A DNA stretch of 64,000 nt from Hydractinia symbiolongicarpus (lineage: Eukaryota > Cnidaria > Hydrozoa > Anthoathecata > Hydractiniidae). The stretch is from positions 5,591,001-5,655,000 of the forward strand of contig NC_079888.1 of assembly GCF_029227915.1 (NCBI RefSeq), written 5' to 3'. The notes beneath the pieces are model-generated. The model was not told the origin of the DNA and made no database searches. It saw only the letters and a program-made list of their open reading frames with translations. Below, in pieces: positions 13,233-23,817 of the stretch; the stretch's first letter is position 1, and each line of letters starts with the position of its first letter. Position numbers and translations under genes: made by a program.

Positions 13233-13380
13233 AATCGTAAAGAGAAAAAACAATCCTTCTATCACAAACAATACGACACAAGACAGAGCTAACAACATAA
13301 ACGGACTGGTTACAGATCAAACACAAATAGAAAAATGTATATGTCAAAAAATATATTAATATAAAAAAGAATTAAATAAG

Positions 13381-13760
13381 ACCTCCTGTGCGCCAGAACT
13401 TGTGACTCTGGCTGTAGCTTTCCACATGTGTTACAGGGCCCCAACACTCAGCCTTACACAGGAGGTTGTCATGACAGGACCAGTCTGTCAATATTTTGAC
13501 TAAGTACAGCAGGATTGTCAAGCCTGAAGACCAAGTTAGTAAACTTGGGCACCTTACTGAACTGGGGTAAAAAGTGGGGTCGTTACACCGAAAGACAAGC
13601 TAAAAGCAAACCCCCTTGTTAAGCTTCTTATAGTTACCAGAGAAGAGTGAGCTGAACTCTTTACCCTCTGGGTATTAACGGTAAACTGGCTTGTATGAAT
13701 CAGCTGGGGTAATACAAAACCGCTCGGATTTACATTTTTCTCCCCCATGACCCTGGTAGT
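13381..13760. other. GC-richer unassigned block with inverted repeat
   Basis: Clearly richer in G and C than its surroundings. CCTCCTGTG at 13382 and CACAGGAGG near 13456 form an inverted pair about 75 bases apart. The block lies directly after repeat copy a and looks like part of a repetitive element, but I cannot name it. No intact reading frame. Confidence 0.35.
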
Positions 13761-14777
13761 ACAGGTTTAAAGCAACAGCAAAGGTATTTTATAAAGAGGA
13801 GAAAAAAAAAACAAAAAAAAACTAGCAGCGGGTATAAAAGAAAACATATGATGTAGTGCTGTTATTTTTGCCCAAAAGCAAGGAGTTTTCAGTTAATGTT
13901 CATTTTCTCAAAATTATTGGAATCTCACCTACTTTCTTTACCAAATTACGACAGAGCAATAAACATAGGGTCATTTAATGTGGTCAAGAAGCACTTGGGG
14001 CTGAGCAAAAAAGCCAAGAAAATTACTGGAAATTCCCACAAATGCATGGACAATAGCAATGAAGTGCAACGGCAAGGCAGTTTCCATTCGAACTTTTAAA
14101 GTACTGTTTGTCATTACATATTGTGACAACCGTAGACAAGACATGTGGACTTAATTTAAGACACAGATCCTTGATACACGTTATTTTTGAAAAAGAACCA
14201 GGTTTATGCTGAAATGCTTCCTTAAACATTCAAAATGGCGAAAGGCTACTAGTTGATAGCTATCACAGAAAACTATACAATTTTATGTAAACTATAGAGA
14301 AATTTGTAACTTAATAACATTGTGGCAGTAGTATTATTTGGTAACAAGTGACCAACAATTTATATTTCGAATATTAAAGTCATCATCAGGTAAAGATCTA
14401 AAATAACAGTAAAATCAGTTAAAATCAGTTTTCTACTTCTAAATCAATGTCATTATGTGGAGTGATTTTGAAAATACGCGTCGCGTCCTTCTATTACGCG
14501 TCGCGTTTTACAAATTAGTGACTTTAGGCAATTAACCGTTATATTTGATGCCTATATATAAAAAGTGATCGTATGATCCTTACGACCTCCAATTTCAAAA
14601 AACATTAAAATTTTGCCGAATTAAAAGAGTCGTTTTGCTAATTAATCATTTATAGAACAGTATATTCTACGAAAATACTGATGGATAAAGGAAGGTTGGG
14701 TTAACGGTTGGGTTAAGAGATACAAGAAAATATCTTTTGTTAGCTTACGATAACAATTCAATCGACATAAAAGTGAG
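13761..14777. other. No gene seen
   Basis: Nothing supportable apart from two tandem TTACGCGTCGCG-like copies near 14476-14507. The 5' part of the following Harbinger element may begin in the last 150 bases, but no TIR was found. Confidence 0.4.
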
Positions 14778-15690
14778 TTGCTTACCCATGCAGATACTCT
14801 AATATTTTCTTCGATTTGTTGGATTTTATTCCCCAACCATTTCCCGATTATACCATTGTTTCTAGCGAGTATGAATATAGTTTTCACCCGATTTAGCTAT
14901 TTACTGGAAGATTTTAATCTTCCATTTCTATCTCCCAATAAACTAGAGGAATATTGCTTAGCAATAAAAGACAAAGGGGCCGCGTTGGATAATTGCTTCG
15001 GCTTTATTTACGGTACTGCTCGCACAATATGCGGACCTAACGTAAACAAAAGGATTGCATATAATGGCCCTAAGAGAGTGCATGCACTAAAGCTTCAAAG
15101 CATGGTTTTACCTAATGGTCATCATCATCATCATTCTCGGCCTAACGTCCGTTCTCCATGCTAGCATGGGTTGGAAGGGGTATATTATTGACCCTCTTCC
15201 AATCTGTTCTAGACTGTGTTATATCTAAACTCAACTTCCTCTGTATCAAGTCTGTCCTTATAACCTCCTGCGAAGCCTTTCTCTGTCTGCCTCTGGGATT
15301 TGCCCCAGGAACTATTAAGTCTCTACACTTTCTTACCCAATTACCCCTGGTATTATTGGAAATATGTATGGACCCATTGAGGGTAAACATCATGGCTGCC
15401 AAATTTCCTTCCTAAGTTGACATAACATGCTATAGACATGAATGGTAACTCACTATGTTTATACGGAGATCCAGCATACCCTTTACGGGTGCACTTACAG
15501 TGACCATTCAGAGGAAATAGAATAACAACTCAACAAACAGCATTTAATAAATCTATGAGTCAAGTAAGAGTGGTCTTTGAATGGCTTTTTGGTGATATAA
15601 CAAAATGGACTTTAAGAAAAACCTCAAGATTAATTTAAGTGCTTTGGGACAGATGTACCTCATATGTGCTTTGCTAATGGGAATATGACA
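14778..15690 (+). pseudogene. PIF/Harbinger (HARBI1-like, DDE_Tnp_4) transposase, interrupted
   Basis: DDE endonuclease of a PIF/Harbinger transposon, which cuts and pastes the element. The part at 14778-15117 carries the family block with DFNLPFLSPNKLEEYCLAI, then NCFGFIYGTAR (normally FGFIDGT or FGFVDGT, so the first catalytic Asp has become Tyr), then RIAYNGPKRVHALKLQSM and LPNG. The homology resumes at about 15360 with NMYGPIEGKHHG, continues in shifted frames (SLCLYGDPAYPLRVHLQ-like near 15454-15500, the block with the second Asp) and ends with MSQVRVVFEWLFGD (15557-15598, with the catalytic Glu). The gap is filled by a minus-strand LINE end. Several frameshifts and the D-to-Y change make it inactive. 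Confidence 0.8.
15117..15358 (-). mobile_element. 5'-truncated LINE 3' end inserted in Harbinger transposase
   Basis: On the minus strand the reading frame (to 15402 as an open frame, of LINE origin to about 15358) gives NWVRKCRDLIVPG, then GRQRKASQEVIRTDL, then RTDWKRV and PTHASMENGR. This is the typical C-terminal tail of an RT-type LINE protein (G-R-G-R-P-x-K-T-W x-x-V-x-x-D-L ... R-x-x-W-R). It ends in a (GAT)n tract at 15119-15133, the microsatellite type of 3' tail that several LINE clades carry instead of poly(A). Harbinger coding sequence lies on both sides, so this LINE arrived later. No clear target-site duplication is visible. Confidence 0.75.
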
Positions 15691-15839
15691 TATACTTTTT
15701 TTAATTGCCACATTTGTTAGAATATATGTAAATTTTTAAGTTTTATTTTTTGCAGATTATATTACTAGTGTATATATATACAAGTGGTATATAATGTGAC
15801 GATAAGTTATTTATTTATTATTTTAAGCAAAGCTACAAA

Positions 15840-16075
15840 GATTTTTGTGCCTGTTGTTGTACTTGTTATTGTTGCATATGAAACTGCTGAATCATTTGCT
15901 ACTGTTGTAATGCCATTTGCATCTTCATTTTTTCAAAAGTGTTTTTGTTTTTGTTTTTAGAATTCTCTACTTCTTGCTGTTTAATTAGCACTTCTTCCTT
16001 TCTAAATTTTATTCCTTCTGCATGCTGCTCCCTCGCAAGTTCAATTCTGTCTGGCAAAATTCATTGCAGTAGCAT
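15840..16075 (-). pseudogene. Harbinger second ORF: MYB/SANT-type protein, coiled-coil tail
   Basis: Read on the minus strand, this gives a charged helix (IELAREQHAEGIKFRKEE, then LIKQQEVEN) followed by a Met/Gln-rich tail (KMKMQMALQQ, MIQQFHMQQ). That matches the C-terminal tail of the DNA-binding MYB-like protein which PIF/Harbinger elements encode beside their transposase, usually in the opposite orientation as here. Two Gln codons have become stops (CAG to TAG, CAA to TAA). The MYB domain itself is not recognisable further right, so only the tail survives. Confidence 0.55.
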
Positions 16076-16079
16076 CAGT

Positions 16080-16799
16080 GGTAGTAGTAGTCGTAATATT
16101 TCTACTGTTACCTAAAACGAGCCCTATTGTAACAAATAAGTTCCATTGCTATATTCCTAACGATATTTCGTTCAACTTTTGAACATTATCAACGTATAAA
16201 ATTTTTTTAACAGCGCAAAAATTCACTATTTTATGTCTGATTAGTAACACACATTATATGTAAAATAGCGTTACCATTACAACATTAGTACATAGACAAA
16301 TAGATAAAGAAATTACAATATTGTATTTCCCTTACCTGTCACAGAACACGTAACGAAAGACTACGCCTAACAAAGATCACGACACAGTTACCATAAAACC
16401 ACCTGAATGACTAGAGATATCTAGAGATATTTTATAAATTGTCTTTAATGTTTATCTCAACATTATTTTATTTTTATTAAAGTGGATAATCAGGACATAA
16501 CTTCAGGCTGGGTGAAAACGTAACATAGATATCTGTAATATAGTTCTGACAATTTTGCAGTTGTTATAATTTCATATTTAATTCAAATAAAGAAACTAAG
16601 GAAGTTTTAACTGCTCCCAAATGTTTTTAATAAAATAACTGCTGCAATACCATCTGGAGAGGAATTATAAGGTCCTATTGTTAAAGGTATGGTGTCATAT
16701 GTACTTAAATTTATACTGTGGCCTAACTTTATTATATAATTTATACGTTTTTATATAATATTTATTTGTTTATTTCCCTAATTATGCATTTCACAGCAG
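16080..16799. other. No gene seen
   Basis: AT-rich. May contain the right end of the Harbinger element, but no inverted terminus was matched. Confidence 0.4.
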
Positions 16800-16868
16800 A
16801 CTGTGGAGTTAAGCATTAAAGATATATATTTCAGTTCAGAGGAATTAAAACATATCTTTGATGGAAAG
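16800..16868 (+). CDS. Possible short internal exon, function unknown
   Basis: A 69-base open segment lies between a good acceptor (CATTTCACAGCAG) and a donor (AAAG|GTATAT), in phase 0, with the residues SIKDIYFSSEELKHIFDGK. No domain is recognised and no partner exon could be joined with confidence. It lies 68 bases left of the TTAA-flanked element. It may be chance. Confidence 0.22.
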
Positions 16869-16935
16869 GTATATATACATAATTATGTGTCTATGAATAT
16901 GCATTTTGTTCTTTTTATCTTCACCCATGTTTTAA

Positions 16936-17819
16936 CCATATTTGGTATGGGGGGCATAAAGTGCCCGCAGCATTTTTTAAAGTCTAATAACTTTTTAAAT
17001 ACTGGATGAAATTACCTAAAATTTTGTGACTTTTCCTAATTTTTATTGGACTTACAGAGAATAAAAATATTATTTCCAAAAATTGTCCTGTCAATGTGAC
17101 TTTGTCCTTTTTGATAGGAGGTCATATCAATTTTTTTATTGTAGTGCTAAAAATAAATGCTTTCTAAACTAGCCAGTCGTATGAATATGGGATTATGTAT
17201 GTGATAGTGATCAAAAGTCATCACACAATATTGACATGTATACTGTGTAATTTGCAGACCGGAATATTGGTAATTTACAGACCGTGTCAATACAAATCCA
17301 TGTCCCATGTCAATCCAAACTGACTTTTTTGAGTAGCTACTGACGTAAGTGCTAATAGATATAACAAGTTTTTTTCCATGACAGCTACTAACACTAAGGT
17401 TCTCAAATATAGATTTTTAAAAAAAAATCTTGAAGATTTGAATTCTGATCGATTTCCATTTTCTCCTTAGAGAAATCCTTTGTCTTTATACCACCTGTTA
17501 ATTGTTCCTAATAATGTTTTACATTCTTATATTACTTTTTCAATGAATAGTACTGTAAATAGTTTTAAAAAAGATAATGGAGAATATCCAAGAAAGACAT
17601 ATTCTCTTCGATCATTGTCTCATTATGATGTCATCACTTCCTTTATGACATGTCAACCTATTTATTTTGTCACTAATTATGTCACAACATATTGATGCTT
17701 CTTTGTGCCAAGTTTTGTCACTTAAAACCAAACTGAACAAAAGTTACAGGCCGCGGGCACTTTATGCCCCCCCCCCCCCCCCCTACTTACAAGGGTAAAA
17801 AAGCCCATACCAAATAGAG
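16936..17819. mobile_element. TTAA-flanked inverted-repeat DNA transposon, non-autonomous
   Basis: TTAA at 16932-16935 and at 17820-17823 flank inverted ends. The left end reads CCATATTTGGTATGGGGGGC and the right end, reverse-complemented, reads CTCTATTTGGTATGGGC. A further inverted pair lies inside: GGGGGGCATAAAGTGCCCGC (16950) against GCGGGCACTTTATGCCCCCC (17753). A TTAA duplication is the hallmark of piggyBac and Kolobok elements. The 884 bases hold no transposase, so it is a MITE-like derivative. A run of 17 C residues (17767-17783) lies next to the right internal repeat. Confidence 0.72.
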
Positions 17820-18407
17820 TTAACTACCACTACCATATTTCATGAAATTTACATGCACACTTTAAAAAGATGGAAAGGCAAGAAGTGTGTACTTGATTAT
17901 TCCTTCTTTTAACTGTTAAGATTTATAAATATTTTGTCTTATCTGAACTTTTCATATTCAGGAGACATGGATGATACATCTGTGGTTCAGTTAATGCCTG
18001 AAGTGCTTTATCTTACTAATTTATTATGAATGTGTATTTTTAGTCAAATTATCTTTTAAGGGATTACGCATTAAAGGTTTTACTAGCTGAAGCCATCATT
18101 TCTTTGTAAACCAAAGCAATGGGATGGTGCAAAGCAAAGGTATGTTCTACATTGAAATCCTTTCTGTTTTGTTGGTTTATACATTCTTGGTATTATTAAT
18201 TATGGTATTATTAGGCCGAAGTTTATTTGGACCGATTTATTGATTACTTGTAAGCTTATACTTTACTTTTTGAATTAAACTTTAATTGAATCTCTTGTCA
18301 GTACTACTTAGAAACTGATTTCGTATTTAGCAGCAATTTGAAAGAAGATACCGGCTTTGGTAAGTGTGTTGCATATAGCTTTGTTTTAAATGTTTATTAT
18401 TTATATA

Positions 18408-18929
18408 ATGTAGACTCCCGGTTATTCGAAGCCTCAAGGGGGATAAGATTTTACTTCGAATAACCGGGAGTTCGAATAACTGAAAAATTTGTTTTCCCGC
18501 CAGATTTTCAACTTAACCTTAATGGGATGGACTTTTCTTAAGTAATTGAGACATTGTGGTTCAGTTGAGCGTGTAAACACAAAGAATTTTTACTTTTTGA
18601 AGAAGGAATAAATTTGAACAAATTGTTAACAGGTTTTAAAATATGAAAGTTATAAAGAAAATGTATCTAGTAAATACAAGGAGTTCAACTCTTAAAAAAA
18701 TCTTTAATGCTACATTGAATTCGAATAACTGAGGGTGACTTAGCCTATAATTGGCCCCAAGGGGAATAAAAATCACTTCGAATAACCGAATTATTCGAAT
18801 AACTGAAGTTCGAATAACCGAGAGTGTTTTTGCCTGAGTTGGGTAAGCAGATCCAAGGGGAACGCCATCTCACTTCGAATAACCGAATTATTCGAATAAG
18901 TGCAGGTTCGAATAACCGGGAGTCTACTG
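18408..18929. mobile_element. pogo/Tigger-like MITE, TA target duplication
   Basis: Inverted ends GTAGACTCCCGGTTATTCGAA (18410) and TTCGAATAACCGGGAGTCTAC (18907-18927) are flanked by TA on both sides (18406 and 18930). The TTCGAATAAC motif recurs inside at about 18461, 18718, 18776, 18793, 18810, 18875, 18890 and 18907, in both directions, giving extra sub-terminal hairpins. End sequence and TA duplication fit the Tc1/mariner superfamily, pogo/Tigger branch. No transposase inside, so non-autonomous. Confidence 0.8.
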
Positions 18930-18934
18930 TATTT

Positions 18935-19587
18935 ATTTTGGTTGTTTTATTGAGTGGATTCTGCCACATCATTTAAATCAGTTGTGATATATCACATGAC
19001 AGAACAGCAGAAAAGAGGTACATAACCTGTATAAAACATTCAGCAGATTTTTAATTTATCCATTTTTTGTTGTTTACATTTTTTAATAAAACTATTTCTT
19101 GTACTAGTTGCTGATTTTTATGAACCGTTATAAAAGAATTGCAATGTCAACGAATTGTCAATGGTTGAAAAAAAGGTAATTATAGATTATACTTATAAAA
19201 AAAATGTACTGTTATCTAAAATTTTTTTTCAACTGTTCAGATGTAATGAATGATGTAAAGGGTATAAAGACAAATGTTTACGGGCCGAAATATATTTCCA
19301 CTTTGTTTTAAGTTGGAAGGTAGTCTGCTAGTTTTGGATAATGCGGAGGATATTAAAAAGAAATAGTTATTCGCAGTACAGGAGAAAAGGCTACTTCTAA
19401 TAAAAAGGTAATAACATTAAAAAGACAGAATTGAATTGGTTTATGTGTTTAAGCTCTGTTGTTAATGTTTTTTCCAATTTGTTTTTAGTTAGAAAATTAC
19501 TCCGCCAGTTTTCGATGTAAAAAAATTGAAAAAAAGTCCAGATTTATTACTGACAACGCATTTTATTTTGATATGCCACTCCTGTGA
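18935..19587. other. No gene seen
   Basis: AT-rich, no supportable exon or repeat. Confidence 0.45.
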
Positions 19588-19895
19588 AAAAGGTTTACAA
19601 TACAGCAAGCTGCACTGAAGTATCTTGTCTACAGGGACGGTGGATGTAAATAAAATTGGGATTAGGCTCCCAGAAGAAGGTACTGAATACACTTTCTTGC
19701 TTATTACAAGCATGACTACTGTCCAACTTGGACCTTAGCTATTCTCGTAGCAAGCTGCTCTGAAGTATCTTGTCTACAGGAACGGTGAATGTAAATATAA
19801 TTGGGATTAGGCTCCCAAAAGAAGGTACTGAATACACTTTTTTTCTTATAACAAGCATGAGTACTGTCCAACTTGGACCTTAGCTATTCTCGTAT
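19588..19895 (+). repeat. Dispersed ~150-bp repeat, copies b and c in tandem
   Basis: Two head-to-tail copies (about 19588-19747 and 19748-19895) of the repeat at 13070-13232, both ending in CCAACTTGGACC and then TTAGCTATTCTCGTA. Copy c lacks the first 15-20 bases. Copies b and c share changes against copy a (for example ATTAGGCTCCCA against ATTAGCTCCCA), so the tandem pair arose locally. Confidence 0.85.
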
Positions 19896-19899
19896 AAAT

Positions 19900-20410
19900 C
19901 ATCCTTAGATAAGAACCCTATCTTGTGTGCAATACATATTTCATATATAACATCAATTCGCGTAATGTTTTTGCATTGTAGCTATATTATTATTTAATAA
20001 AAATGCCTTGGTCGTATAATGTAAGAATATCTACATTGTAGGATATCCAGGTGCAATTCCTGGTCAAGGTAATTTGTGTTGAGTACAATATACACATTAG
20101 TGTTTACAGTATTTGTGAGTTCCAAAATGTTATGGTCAGGAATTGAATTATCTATGAACCATGAATAGTTTTAATTCGATTTTCTTATTTTGTAACATCT
20201 TGAAAAATGAAGAGTATATAATTAAAAAGATCTGTTTAATTTTCTTTCTCTGCTTGAAATAACTATAACATTACTGTTCTGTTCCCTGTAAACTAGAGTC
20301 TTCGCTATGGGGTTGATTAATCTACGTTTAGGTTGTTGAATTTAGCATTGGAATTAATAAGACAAAAGTAAGAGGCTTTTGTTATTGTTTTTTCTAAAAG
20401 TTGAGAGGAT
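19900..20410. other. No gene seen
   Basis: Nothing supportable. Confidence 0.4.
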
Positions 20411-20611
20411 AGGAGTACACCAAGGCAGATATAACTAGAAATTTTAATAAAGAAAAGAGGTTTCACTTCAAAGAATAAGAAGCCACTGGAGAGATTCTGT
20501 ATTCTCCCCTTTACAGGGATGATTGAAAAGCTAATGAATTTCGGTTGTACTGAAACAAACACCTATGAATGTGAAAACATGAGGATTGGTAATTTCACTA
20601 ATGCTTGGTCG

Positions 20612-20774
20612 AGAGGTTTTCCTCCTCTAAAGAATATGCTCATTAAGAACATAATTCTTCTTTTTTCCAATTAGATAATTGGCACAAAAGTTGAACAAAC
20701 AAACAGAGAGAGTAGGGCAGGACTTCTGTAAACGGTGCAAGGGCTTCGACTCATATTCCTGAACCAAGGTTTTG
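20612..20774 (-). repeat. Inverted copy of the element's 3' end
   Basis: The reverse complement matches 25430-25605 (GTACCTTGGTTCAGGA, then CTTTACAGAAGTCCTG, then CCTACTCTCTCTG, then GAGCATATTCTTTA). Inside an otherwise matching direct-repeat block it replaces the ~55 bases found at 24027-24083 of the second copy, so it looks inserted. It gives the element apparent inverted termini about 4.7 kb apart. Confidence 0.85.
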
Positions 20775-21593
20775 TTAAACGTTGAGAAATGAAGAGTCGA
20801 CAACTACATATCGTATCGTTGTTGCTTTAACCTACCGAGCCAGAGCCCAGGGCTAAGAAAGGTGGACTTGGAATCCACCCCTTAGAAAGGCTGTGACAAA
20901 GAGTGAAAAGCAGCAAACCTGGAAACAGAAAAGCTTTGTGACCTTAGACATCATTTAACTTCTGATTCGCAAGTGAAAAACCCTCTTTTAAATTCAAAAC
21001 AGCTGGATTTAGGAGAATATCAAACAAAGGTTAATTAAAGCAGTTTGTAAAGAACGCACACAATATTTATTATTATAAAACAATTCATACGCTTGCGAAT
21101 GAATTAGACTGTTTACAACTTATTATTTTAGATGTTTTTACAGTGAAAAAGTCGAAACGTCGTTGCTAAAACATCCGAGCTGGATATGTTAGATGAACCC
21201 GTCAGCACTAAAACAGAAAAGCGGCCAAAATTTACGTATCAAGTGCCTGATTGCGGAATGTTTGTCCATTTGCATTATAACGTCGTTTTTAGGAGCTAAG
21301 ATTATGATTTTGTTCTTTGGTATTTGCCAGTTGTATATCCCAAAAAGAGGTAACATTAATTATCTGTTCTGAATCTTTCGTGTCACCTTCCTAATTATAT
21401 AGAATAAATCAATTGTTTTTTATCACTACCTTTTGGCAACGCTTCATTGTTAAAAGTCCTGAAATTACGTACTTTCTTTTCAATCTTTTCCAATCTTGTT
21501 GAAAGAATTTCTTTAATTCTGTTCAGTAGAGGGTCGCTTAAGAAATTTATATCCCTAAAACAAGCCTCCATCTCCATCATATATTAACGACTT

Positions 21594-22555
21594 TCGGCAA
21601 ATAGCTCTCCTCAATGTGGAAGGAAAATTTTTTTCAGTCTTGTGTCAAAGCGCCTAGAAAACCGCATCATTCAGAAAAACCACTTTATTAACAAAGCCAT
21701 TCAAAAAGGATGTATGGAAAAAGTCCCTGGTTGCTGGGAGCATATGTCCACTATCTGCATAAATCCACTATCTGCAATATGGCATGATGTAGCGAATGCG
21801 TATCCCACTCTACCGCATAAACTCATTTTTATGGCCCTTCGTTGCTATGGTGTTTCAGAGTCTTGGATAAGGCTTAAGACCTACTATGGCAGCCTCTGGA
21901 GCAAGACATTCACTTTTACAGCCTCATCCAGCTGGCACCAACACTTTAGAGGTATTTTTATTGGATGTACATTATCAATCATACTATTTTTGGCAGTTAT
22001 AAATGTAAATATGTGTGCGCCAAAGAAGAGTGAAAAAGTTGTGTTCTGCCTGACGATTTAGACCATCCTCCGGTTAAGGCCTTTATGGATGACATATTTT
22101 TAATGTCTTCAAGTGTCCCTCGAACTCAGAACTTGTTGGATCGTTGTGTAACAGCCCTTCATTGGGCTGGAATGGGCTTTAGACCTTCAAAATCACGAAG
22201 CATTGTTATAGCTAATGGAAAAGTTTTACATCAGTCTCCATTTTGTCTCCTGCAAGAACCAATCCCATCTATTCACGCGAACACAATTAAGTTTTTTGGC
22301 TGGATAATAAATTTAACATTGTCAGATTCAGCCCTTGTCCAACAGGTTATTGTTAACGCTGTAGAGCAAGTCAAACTCATAGATAATTCTTCCCATAGAG
22401 GCAATCACAAAGTGTGGTTTTTGCATCACCTAATTTCCCAAATACGATGGCCTTTTTTTAATTTAGGAAGTTCCGATATCTTGTATTGTTTCACTAGAAC
22501 AAAAGTTTTCTTTCTTCATAAGAAAGTGGCTGAGACTCCAACACTCTATTTATAA
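21594..22555 (+). pseudogene. Reverse transcriptase domain of the RT-USP element, copy 1
   Basis: RT that would copy the element RNA. The order is FRQIALLNVEGK (RT motif 1-2 region, about 21597), SKRLENRIIQ and the CMEKVPGCWEHMS block, LSAIWHDVANAYPTLPHKLI (palm motif A, with D in the ANAY block), SWHQHFRGIFIGCTLSIILF (motif B), KAFMDDIFLMSSS (motif C with an intact M-D-D pair at about 22085) and PSKSRSIVIANGK plus KFFGWIINLTLSD (motifs D-E). One frame break falls between motifs B and C (about 22000-22060), and part of the palm is rearranged near 21760. The GCTLSIILF and FMDD blocks identify an RT lineage common in aquatic invertebrate genomes. I do not assign a named clade. Confidence 0.82.
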
Positions 22556-22925
22556 CATAAGTTTGTATCCCACTTCATCGCCGTGCTCTCTAATTATAAA
22601 AAGTCTGTCCTCCGTACTAAAGTCTCCTAAGATCAGTGGTCATCTTCTCCTGCGAGATTCGGCTGACCCTCTAGTCTCATACTCTCCTCACGACTTAAAG
22701 GCTGGACACTGAAAGGTAGATCAGGCAGTAAAATCAGGAAAGAGTCATCTCGAGTTCAAGATAATACTTGGTTTCCACCAGTTAGGTATATCCTATAACC
22801 TTTATTTTAAATCCTATATCTTTTTTTATCCTCGAATATCGTTTTTTCCAGTTGGTAAACGTCTTCCCACCAAAAAGCGTTTAAACATTGACAGAATCCA
22901 TCACCTGGCCTCTGATTGGAGATTA

Positions 22926-23330
22926 TTGTCAGACTTAGATTCAACCTTAATAGTACCGCCTTATCTTGTTGTAGCTCAACTTCGTCCGGACATACTTTTA
23001 GAGAGAGAGAGAGAGAATAGCAGTAACTTGACCAAAACTGTAATTATCCTTGAATTAACTTGCCCATGCAAAGAGAACATAGAGACTTGGCATGGAGTCA
23101 AGTTTGATAAATACTTGTCACTTTGTTCCGTCATGAGATTAAACAATTGGTCTGTGCATTTTTTGCTGTTGAAGTAGGAGCTAAGGGATTTTGTTCCGAA
23201 ACAGTTAGAATCTGCCTCCTTCGCCTCAGCTTTTCAAACATGTCTGTGCGTTCCACTCTGAAATCTCCTACTGAGTCATCTATGCGATCGTCGTTTTACA
23301 TCTGGCTATCGCGAGGTTCTTTGTCTTGGA
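22926..23330 (+). pseudogene. Restriction-like endonuclease-type domain
   Basis: Downstream of RT, the protein has AQLRPDILLE followed, after a GA-rich insertion, by VIILELTCPCKENIE and VKFDKYLSLC. The P-D ... E-L-T ... K-x-x-K-Y arrangement matches the PD-(D/E)XK restriction-like endonuclease that some non-LTR retrotransposons use to nick target DNA. It continues with WSVHFLLLKVGAKGFCS and ends in SSFYIWLSR. A frame change lies near 23150. A GAGAGAGAGAGAGA run (about 23001-23014) falls between the PD and ELT parts and may be expanded. Assignment to the nuclease fold is by motif only. Confidence 0.6.
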
Positions 23331-23815
23331 TTAATCCTGGTAGGAATCCACAGCATACCGCTCAATTGATACCAACTGTTTTAAAGAAATCATTTAACTC
23401 ACAAGCAACTTCGACCACTAGTTTTAAGGACACGAATCCCCAGGGCGTAACAAAGAGCTCCACTACTTTGCCTGGACAAGAATCACTAGGCAGCAACAGC
23501 GGATTGCATATTTTGGGCAACGCATGTTACATCAATTGCATCTTGCAATGTTTTTATGTGTTACCCGCAGTCGCCACAGCAATCTCTGCAATAGATTCCA
23601 ATATGGCAATGGGTAAAAGTCTTGTAAGTATTCTACGCAAATTATCCTCCTCCAAGGTACCAGTGAACCCTTCTTCAGTTCTGAATGCATTAAAAGGGCC
23701 ATGTTTATAATGCAAGGGGCGATGCTTTTAATCCGTTCTTTCAGCTAGATGCCCTAGAGATTCTTGAGTATCTCACACCAGAGCTGTCCTTAGCCTTTCC
23801 TTTCTTTAGTAGAGA
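23123..23815 (+). pseudogene. Endonuclease tail fused in frame to USP (C19) Cys-box
   Basis: One open frame (23123-23707) runs from the end of the endonuclease-like region (FYIWLSRGS) through a Ser/Thr-rich linker of about 60 residues into LHILGNACYINCILQCF, the Cys-box of ubiquitin-specific proteases (consensus G-L-x-N-x-G-N-x-C-Y-x-N-x-x-x-Q-x-L). The catalytic Cys in GNACY is present. After a frame change at about 23707 the fold continues with LDALEILEYLTPEL, the usual Q-D-A-x-E-F-L helix, with L for the usual Q. It then runs into the repeat-bounded block at 23818. The shared frame is the direct evidence that nuclease and protease parts belonged to one protein. Confidence 0.7.
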
Positions 23816-23817
23816 AT

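Noticed and set aside
15158-15415. Open frame on the plus strand over the LINE fragment
   Set aside because: Shadow of the minus-strand LINE tail; no domain.
17962-18029. Possible last exon (DMDDTSVVQLMPEVLYL and stop) after a good acceptor
   Set aside because: Its phase does not fit the candidate exon at 16800-16868 and no other partner was found.
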